Source: Chitinophagaceae bacterium
GTDB lineage: Bacteria; Bacteroidota; Bacteroidia; Chitinophagales; Chitinophagaceae
NCBI GenBank assembly: GCA_947463755.1
Contig: CANHUK010000148.1
Span: forward strand, 1-5,522
Direction: 5' to 3'
DNA: 5,522 bases
Below the pieces are notes generated by a model. It did not search any database and had not been told where the DNA came from. It was given only the letters and a program-made list of their open reading frames with translations. The translations under genes and the position numbers were made by a program. This document shows, in pieces, positions 1-4,139 of this stretch; the stretch's first letter is position 1; each line of letters starts with the position of its first letter.

Positions 1-1
1 A

Positions 2-802
2 TCCTGGAGACAAGGGGGCATACAGAAGTATCGATTACAGCTGAAAGGGGGCCACGTCAACTACCGATCACAGTATGAAAAAGGTTCATCCGCAACTGGG
101 CTGGGGCTGCACATCGATGCAAAATTTAGCAAAACCCTCAGTGGAGAAACACAAATACGATTTCAGGAGGTTTCCGTTCAGGATGGCCCGGGTTTCTCAG
201 CACTGACTGGTCAACAGATCATCAGATATACACCCAATGACAGAAGGATGTTTGCACTTTCATATTCCAGGGACATCCTGAATTACACGTCAGGTTTGAT
301 GGGGAAAAACATACAAAGCAGTTATTTCGGTTACATTACCCACATAGTGCCGGATGGGAAAACTGGTTTTTACAGCCAGGGTAGCCTGGGTAGCCTGACA
401 GATCAAAACAACAGGTATCAATTCTTTGGATCCCTGTATCGGATATTGAAAAATGTACCAACGATAAAATCCGGGATAAACTTTTCGGCGCTACATTTCA
501 GTGACAGTCTGAACAAAATGTATTTTTCGCCTGACCGCTATTTGAATACTGAGTTTTTTCTGGACTTTGCCAGTCCCCTTCCTGCCACCAGCAAAACGTA
601 CCTCCAGATACAGGCAGCCTCAGGCATCCAGAAGATCAATCAAATGCGTTGGGAAAGGTCTGCCAGAATTCAAGCAGAGGTTGGAGTCCGGTCCAGGCGC
701 CTGGAAACAGGATTAAGGTATCAATACAGCAACGTGGCTTCAAATTCCGGATCCGGATATTCATATCACTGGACCACCATATATCTGATGTGCAAATGGT
801 GA
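2..802 (+). CDS. Partial outer-membrane beta-barrel-like protein (C-terminal 266 aa)
   Basis: The frame is open from the window edge, so the true start lies upstream; Met at 248 is residue 83 of the visible part and need not be the start. The visible 266 residues alternate polar and hydrophobic residues in short segments separated by Gly/Asn/Ser/Asp turns, as in a transmembrane beta-barrel. The chain ends ...TTIYLMCKW, an alternating strand closing on a terminal aromatic residue, which is the usual barrel insertion signal. A YFSPDRY motif (visible residues 174-180, bases 521-541) followed by further amphipathic strands resembles the C-terminal domain of BcsC/PgaA/YaiO-type outer-membrane proteins that export polysaccharide; this is recalled family similarity, not a search result. 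If correct, the missing N-terminal part may carry TPR repeats. The gene looks richer in AT and in AGA/AGG/ATA codons than the operon downstream. The barrel fold is fairly well supported; the family is tentative. Confidence 0.6.
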   Translation, partial: SWRQGGIQKYRLQLKGGHVNYRSQYEKGSSATGLGLHIDAKFSKTLSGETQIRFQEVSVQDGPGFSALTGQQIIRYTPNDRRMFALSYSRDILNYTSGLMGKNIQSSYFGYITHIVPDGKTGFYSQGSLGSLTDQNNRYQFFGSLYRILKNVPTIKSGINFSALHFSDSLNKMYFSPDRYLNTEFFLDFASPLPATSKTYLQIQAASGIQKINQMRWERSARIQAEVGVRSRRLETGLRYQYSNVASNSGSGYSYHWTTIYLMCKW

Positions 803-829
803 CACAATGCACTATGGTGTATATAACAA

Positions 830-861
830 GAGGGGAAACAACACTCAGTGCGTTTCCCCTC
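830..861. terminator. Hairpin between convergent genes, probable bidirectional terminator
   Basis: GAGGGGAAAC (830-839) pairs perfectly over 10 bp with GTTTCCCCTC (852-861), and the 12-nt loop can form a small CAC/GTG extension. It starts 27 nt after the stop of the plus-strand barrel gene and lies 61 nt beyond the stop of the minus-strand oxidoreductase gene, so it could end both transcripts. The T-tracts are poor on both sides (TTGTT on the minus strand, TTAATTTAT on the plus strand), so it is not a textbook intrinsic terminator. Nothing else was seen in the 803-922 gap. Confidence 0.55.
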
Positions 862-922
862 CCGTTAATTTATCTCTGTCTCCGGGATATAGCTGAACCG
901 GATAAGATGGACTTCGATAATG

Positions 923-2278
923 TCAGTACAGGAAAGGCTTCCCGCCGGCCATGACTTCCTGCGTCTTCTCGTCGAAGGTGGCACGCTGTCCTGTCCGGGC
1001 GGCGGCTGTAGTCATGATCGTCGCGATGGAATGGGCATAACCCGCTTCCACCGGTGCATTCGGCTGTTTCCGGCTGCGCACGCATTCCATCCAGTTCCTC
1101 ATGTGCGCAGATGTCAGCGGATCTCCGCCGGTATTGGCGGAAGTGACCACCTCTACGGCATTCTCCACCAGTAACTTGTCGGGCAGCAGATTCGGCTGCA
1201 TGCCCATGGCATCGGCATGACGTTTGGTCAAGCCACCCTTCGGGGAGATGCGGTTGGTGATGAGATTGAGCTCGCCGCCATTGGAGTAGTAGATCTCAGA
1301 GGGTTTGTCGTCTCCATTGTGCATGCGCGAGGTGAAGATCACCTGGAAGCCTGAATTCGGATCTTCCTTGGGGCCGTAATCCATGACGGCGGTAATGGTA
1401 TCCCAGTTCTTTCGTCCGTCCTTCCACTGATAGATGCCGCCGTTGGCAACAACACTGCGCGGATGGTTGAGGCCGGAGAACCAGTTCACGGTGTCGATCT
1501 GATGCGACATCCACTGGCCGGGCAGTCCGCTCGAATACGGCCAGAAGAGCCGGAACTCCAGATACTTCCGGGGATCCCAGGTATCGGCAGGACGATTCAT
1601 CAGAAAACGCTTCCAATCGGTGTCCTCGGGGCGGATCTTCTTGAGCAGATCCGGACGGCGCCAACGGCCGGGCTGGTTCACATTCCAGGTGAGTTCCACC
1701 ATGGTGATGTTGCCGAAGCCTCCCTTTTTGATGTAATCTGCCGCTGCCCAGTAGTTATCACCACTGCGGCGCTGCGAACCTACCTGTACGATGCGTTTGG
1801 ACTCCTTCACCGCTTTGAGTGCGGCGCGGTTATCAGCCATGGTCTCTGCGAACGGCTTCTCGACATAGGCGTCGCGGCCGGCTTTGACCGCCTCGATGCA
1901 ATGCAGGGCATGTTGGAAATCGGCGGTACTGACGATCACCGCATCTACATCCTTCATGGCGTAGAGGGCATCGTTGTTGACGCAGGTCTTCACGTCATGT
2001 CCGACCTTGGCGCTGAGCTGGGCCTTGCCTTCCTCGCGCCGCAGGGACCAGATATCGGACACTGCGATGATGTCGAAATTCAGCTCCTTGTGATGCGCCA
2101 GAAATGAAGGCAGCAGGGAAGATCGGAATCGGTCTGAAAAACCTACTATGCCTACGTTGACCCGGTCGTTTGCGCCGAGAATGCGTCCGTATGACTTGGC
2201 GGACATCCCGAGGGCACCCGCATAAGTGGCTGCGGCGGCCTTTACGGTCTGTCCAATGAATTTTCTTCTGGTTGCCAT
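923..2278 (-). CDS. Gfo/Idh/MocA family oxidoreductase with Tat-like leader
   Basis: This 451-aa protein is a full-length member of the Gfo/Idh/MocA family, which oxidises or reduces sugars and polyols with a nicotinamide cofactor. The N-terminus has a twin-arginine-like motif, TRRKFIG (residues 3-9), followed by an Ala-rich stretch, suggesting Tat export with cofactor bound, as in many Bacteroidota homologues. The Rossmann domain starts near residue 40 (VNVGIVGFSDR), with an acidic residue at the end of the second strand (D74 in AVSDIW). The family's EKP motif is present at 140-142, with K141 the expected catalytic lysine. The C-terminal alpha/beta domain carries H259 and D262 in SHQID, matching the conserved HxxD pair. 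The glycine loop is atypical: G46-x-S48-xx-F51 instead of GxGxxG. The start at 2276-2278 lies 9 nt after the DUF1080 stop, in an AT-rich leader without Shine-Dalgarno, so the two genes are co-transcribed. The neighbour suggests C3 oxidation of a glycoside; the substrate cannot be read from the sequence. Confidence 0.93.
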   Translation of the reverse strand: MATRRKFIGQTVKAAAATYAGALGMSAKSYGRILGANDRVNVGIVGFSDRFRSSLLPSFLAHHKELNFDIIAVSDIWSLRREEGKAQLSAKVGHDVKTCVNNDALYAMKDVDAVIVSTADFQHALHCIEAVKAGRDAYVEKPFAETMADNRAALKAVKESKRIVQVGSQRRSGDNYWAAADYIKKGGFGNITMVELTWNVNQPGRWRRPDLLKKIRPEDTDWKRFLMNRPADTWDPRKYLEFRLFWPYSSGLPGQWMSHQIDTVNWFSGLNHPRSVVANGGIYQWKDGRKNWDTITAVMDYGPKEDPNSGFQVIFTSRMHNGDDKPSEIYYSNGGELNLITNRISPKGGLTKRHADAMGMQPNLLPDKLLVENAVEVVTSANTGGDPLTSAHMRNWMECVRSRKQPNAPVEAGYAHSIATIMTTAAARTGQRATFDEKTQEVMAGGKPFLY

Positions 2279-2287
2279 ATATAAATA

Positions 2288-3646
2288 TTAGGGAATCCTG
2301 TGGATATTATTCAGTTCACGCATCTTGATGGAGCGGAATTCGACCTTATCGCCGTGGTCCTGCAACAGGATGCGGCCTTCTTTCGCCATGCCAAATTCCT
2401 TCCACTTCTCATACTTGCTGCGGGCGACAAGCGCCTTGTACATCTGGTTGCCGCGATCGTATTCCACAACGCGGTATCCGTTGAGGATATGCTCAACGTG
2501 ATTATCCGGGCGAACGCGGATCATCCCACGGTTCCATTCACCGATCTTGCGGAGGGCCTGCTTGTTCTTTTCTGCGGGGATCAGATCGTAAAGAGAGCCC
2601 AGGGTGCGGTTACCGGCTGTACCCATCTTGGCATCGGGATGCTTGTCATCATCGAGTACCTGAAATTCCAGGCCAATGGCGGAAGCACCGCTGTTCTCGG
2701 CTTCTGTAACGAAGTACTTGACACCGCTGTTGGCACCTTCCGTGAGGCGGAATTCGAACTGGAGTTCGAAGGCACTGAACAACTTCTCTGTAACAATATC
2801 GCCACCATTCTTGGATTCTGCGCCGCCGGAGGGCTGTACACGCAGCACACCGTTATCGATCTCCCAGCCTTTCTCAGGGAAGGATGTCTTATGGGCTCCG
2901 CGCCATCCGGCGGTCGTTTTGCCATCCCACAGGAGGTACATGCCCTGGCGCTTCTCCGCTTCAGACACCATGTTCTTGTTCAGGTTGATGATGAAGATGC
3001 CGGGGTCCTTGGAAAACTTGACATTCTGGGTCTGGATCCGGATGTTCCTCCATTTGATCTGCTTACCGATGTCTTCCGGCTTGTACACTTGATGTACCTG
3101 GAGTGCGATGAAGCCTTTGGTATCCAGGGTGTCCACCAGATGCGCGGCAGGTACGCCGTTGACGAAGGTCCGCACTTCCTTTCCGATGCACTCGATGCGG
3201 TAGTGGTTCCATCCTGCCTTCTTGTACGCCTTACCAGCGGAGGGATTGTATTCGAGCGAATACAGCCATGCGCGACGAGCTTCGTCGTAAATACCGCCGC
3301 TCCAGGCACGGGCAGACGGATCGATCTCCATCTGATAGCCATGTACGCGGTAATTATTATAGTCGGCACGGCTTTCGCTGCGGAACTGGATGCCGAAGTT
3401 CATGGTACTGTCTGCCTGGAATTCAAGCTCCAGGATGAAGTCCTGATAATCCTTGTCGGTCGCCAGGAAGGAGTTCGGCTCCTTAGGAACGGCCGTACCT
3501 ACGATCACACCGTTGACCACCTCATATTTAGCCTTTCCGTTGAGTTGCTTCCAGCCCTTCAGATCCTTACCATTGAACAGGGAAACCCACTGTGCCTGTG
3601 TCTGCAGACCCAGGAACAGGGACAACGCCAGTGCGAGTCTTTTCAT
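2288..3646 (-). CDS. Secreted tandem DUF1080 (3-keto-disaccharide hydrolase) protein
   Basis: This 452-aa protein has a type I signal peptide (MKRLALALSLFLGLQTQA, likely cut after residue 18; no lipobox Cys), so it should act in the periplasm or outside the cell. Two DUF1080 domains follow, each with a concanavalin-like beta-sandwich pattern. Domain 1 spans about 20-206 (LFNGKDLKGW, GYQMEID, GWNHYRIE, VNG, ALQVH). Domain 2 spans about 237-446 (LLWDGKTTAGW, NSGVKYF, GLEFQVLDDD, GNRT, GSLYDLI, GEWN, VEHILNGYRVVEYD, ILLQDHGDKVEFRSIKMREL). Domain 2 is the closer match to the usual single-domain family, with E327, D331-D333, H336, H384 and D430-H431 present. A linker near 207-236 joins the domains. 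The family, also called 3-keto-disaccharide hydrolase, cleaves glycosides already oxidised at C3, which fits the dehydrogenase gene 9 nt downstream. Start chosen for the signal peptide and the candidate promoter just upstream. Domain assignment is secure; the substrate is unknown. Confidence 0.93.
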   Translation of the reverse strand: MKRLALALSLFLGLQTQAQWVSLFNGKDLKGWKQLNGKAKYEVVNGVIVGTAVPKEPNSFLATDKDYQDFILELEFQADSTMNFGIQFRSESRADYNNYRVHGYQMEIDPSARAWSGGIYDEARRAWLYSLEYNPSAGKAYKKAGWNHYRIECIGKEVRTFVNGVPAAHLVDTLDTKGFIALQVHQVYKPEDIGKQIKWRNIRIQTQNVKFSKDPGIFIINLNKNMVSEAEKRQGMYLLWDGKTTAGWRGAHKTSFPEKGWEIDNGVLRVQPSGGAESKNGGDIVTEKLFSAFELQFEFRLTEGANSGVKYFVTEAENSGASAIGLEFQVLDDDKHPDAKMGTAGNRTLGSLYDLIPAEKNKQALRKIGEWNRGMIRVRPDNHVEHILNGYRVVEYDRGNQMYKALVARSKYEKWKEFGMAKEGRILLQDHGDKVEFRSIKMRELNNIHRIP

Positions 3647-3665
3647 GTTGGATGTTATTTTGGAT

Positions 3666-3696
3666 GGAAATTAGGCAATAAGGAGGTTCCTTCAAA
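3666..3696 (-). promoter_or_regulatory. Candidate Bacteroidota promoter of the DUF1080-oxidoreductase operon
   Basis: On the minus strand TTTG (3693-3696) is followed after 19 nt by TAATTTCC (3666-3673), matching the Bacteroidota -33 element and six of eight positions of the -7 element TAnnTTTG. Transcription would start near 3660, giving a leader of about 14 nt before the ATG at 3646. The spacing equals that of the better promoter upstream of tRNA-Pro. A small inverted repeat, GCCGC/GCGGC (3697-3701 and 3711-3715), directly abuts the -33 element and could be a regulator site, but it is too short to be convincing. Confidence 0.45.
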
Positions 3697-3802
3697 GCCG
3701 CAGGGGACAAGCGGCAGGAAAATCTCAGAAAACGATTGCGTGAAATGTCTTTTGATGATTTCCCCGCGTCTTCTAGTCCTCGCGGTTGACCTTAAAAAGG
3801 TA
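3697..3802. other. Intergenic stretch between operon promoter and terminator, no gene seen
   Basis: This stretch lies between the candidate operon promoter and the minus-strand terminator of the upstream unit. No convincing coding sequence occurs on either strand. It holds only short palindromes: GCCGC/GCGGC (3697-3715), CCGCG/CGCGG (3764-3768 and 3781-3785), and ACCTT/AAGGT near 3789-3801. Any of these could be an operator, but none is distinctive. No riboswitch-like fold was recognised, and the predicted 14-nt leader leaves no room for one. Confidence 0.4.
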
Positions 3803-3834
3803 CCAAAACAAAAAAGCACTGATTTCTCAGTGCT
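3803..3834 (-). terminator. Rho-independent terminator, minus strand
   Basis: Read on the minus strand, AGCACTGA pairs perfectly with TCAGTGCT (8 bp, GAAA loop; plus-strand 3815-3834) and is followed at once by TTTTTTGTTTTGG. This is a classic intrinsic terminator. It would end transcripts coming from tRNA-Pro and the stem-loop region, and so separates them from the DUF1080 operon, which restarts at its own promoter about 110 nt further on. On the plus strand the hairpin has no T-tract, so it works in one direction only. Confidence 0.85.
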
Positions 3835-3843
3835 CTGTTGTCT

Positions 3844-3856
3844 GGAAGACAGGATT
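3844..3856. repeat. 13-bp direct repeat of the tRNA-Pro 3' end (distal copy)
   Basis: GGAAGACAGGATT here is identical to 4013-4025, which encodes the T-arm and acceptor 3' strand of tRNA-Pro on the opposite strand. The two copies lie 169 bp apart, one inside the tRNA gene and one beyond the stem-loop array. Flanking bases differ, so the identity stops at 13 bp. A duplicated tRNA 3' end is what integration or target duplication at a tRNA leaves behind, but no integrase gene lies between the copies. It also forms part of a weak TGTCT/AGACA hairpin (3839-3851). Its origin is uncertain. Confidence 0.5.
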
Positions 3857-3862
3857 GCCTTC

Positions 3863-3883
3863 GGCCATCCTTAGGGGGTGGCC
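3863..3883. repeat. Stem-loop GGCCATCC/GGGTGGCC
   Basis: GGCCATCC (3863-3870) pairs with GGGTGGCC (3876-3883) over 8 bp with one G-T wobble and a 5-nt loop. It is the outermost member of the hairpin cluster between the terminator and tRNA-Pro. It has no T-tract on either side, so it is more likely a structural part of the repeated element than a terminator. Confidence 0.55.
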
Positions 3884-3884
3884 T

Positions 3885-4008
3885 GAAACATCCAAGCCCC
3901 CTGCTCACTTCGTTCGCTTGGGGCTTTCCGTTTGGAAGCCCTTTCGAGCAAGCTCGAAGTGCTTCCAAACGGAAAACCCCGGGCTTACGCCCGGGGCTTG
4001 TATGTTTC
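3885..4008. repeat. Nested inverted-repeat element adjoining tRNA-Pro
   Basis: The outer arms GAAACATCCAAGCCCC (3885-3900) and GGGGCTTGTATGTTTC (3993-4008) are inverted copies matching at 15 of 16 positions. Inside lies a perfect 15-bp inverted repeat, TTTCCGTTTGGAAGC (3925-3939) with GCTTCCAAACGGAAA (3961-3975), whose loop contains a further stem TTCGAG/CTCGAA (3943-3948 and 3953-3958). Beyond a C-A mismatch the stem extends through GGGG/CCCC (3920-3923 and 3977-3980). AAGCCCC (3894-3900) can instead pair with GGGGCTT (3920-3926), and CCCC at 3977 can instead join the hairpin at 3977-3996, so several folds exclude one another. The right arm ends one base from the tRNA 3' end. It has the character of a REP-like or MITE-like intergenic repeat; no open reading frame in it is credible. 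Confidence 0.75.
3977..3996 (-). terminator. GC-rich hairpin downstream of tRNA-Pro, possible first terminator
   Basis: CCCCGGGC (3977-3984) pairs perfectly with GCCCGGGG (3989-3996) around a TTAC loop. On the minus strand it lies 13 nt beyond the tRNA 3' end and is followed by TTTTCC, a short T-run. It may terminate or stall transcription, or simply fix the 3' trailer for processing. The T-run is much weaker than that at 3803-3814, so the latter is the better terminator. Its outer bases overlap alternative pairings of the nested repeat. Confidence 0.45.
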
Positions 4009-4009
4009 G

Positions 4010-4083
4010 TCGGGAAGACAGGATTCGAACCTGCGACCCCCTGGTCCCAAACCAGGTGCGCTACCGGCCTGCGCTACTTCCCG
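4010..4083 (-). tRNA. tRNA-Pro(UGG)
   Basis: The minus strand folds into a complete 74-nt cloverleaf. The acceptor stem is CGGGAAG/CTTCCCG, the D-arm GCGC/GCGC with loop AGGCCGGTA, the anticodon stem CCTGG/CCAGG with loop TTTGGGA (anticodon TGG), the variable loop GGGTC, and the T-arm GCAGG/CCTGT (one G-T pair) with loop TTCGAAT. The discriminator is A. CCA is not encoded (the next bases are CGA), so it must be added after transcription. UGG reads CCA and, by wobble, other proline codons. The gene sits 56 nt after the stop of the acidic protein gene on the same strand, but has its own promoter in that gap. Confidence 0.97.
4013..4025. repeat. 13-bp direct repeat within tRNA-Pro (proximal copy)
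   Basis: This is the tRNA-internal copy of GGAAGACAGGATT, covering most of the acceptor 3' strand and the 3' half of the T-arm. This part of tRNA genes is a common integration target. The distal copy is at 3844-3856, and the nested inverted repeat lies between the two. Confidence 0.5.
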
Positions 4084-4091
4084 TGGGAGCG

Positions 4092-4122
4092 CAAAAATAG
4101 GCTTTACATGGTCGCCGGCAAA
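4092..4122 (-). promoter_or_regulatory. Bacteroidota sigma-70-type promoter of tRNA-Pro
   Basis: On the minus strand TTTG (4119-4122) is followed by exactly 19 nt and then TATTTTTG (4092-4099), a full match to the Bacteroidota consensus TTTG-N19-21-TAnnTTTG. Transcription should start around 4088, only a few nucleotides before the tRNA 5' end at 4083, giving a very short leader as expected for a tRNA. A T-rich stretch lies directly upstream (TCTTTTTC). It sits in the 56-nt gap after the acidic protein gene. Confidence 0.8.
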
Positions 4123-4139
4123 GAAAAAGATGTGTTATC

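Noticed and set aside
1463..2107. Plus-strand frame of 214 codons inside the oxidoreductase gene
   Set aside because: It is antisense to a confidently assigned Gfo/Idh/MocA gene, and its product is only the complement of that coding pattern.
2300..3874. Plus-strand open frame of 524 codons, longer than the DUF1080 gene it covers
   Set aside because: It is the antisense shadow of a gene with clear DUF1080 motifs and a signal peptide. Its own product has no recognisable motif, and it runs on through the promoter and terminator region.
3885..4008. CRISPR array
   Set aside because: The repeats here are inverted and nested, not regularly spaced direct repeats with unique spacers.
3844..4025. Complete integrative element with an integrase at tRNA-Pro
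   Set aside because: Only 169 bp separate the direct repeats and no integrase or other gene fits between them. At most this is a non-autonomous element or a scar.
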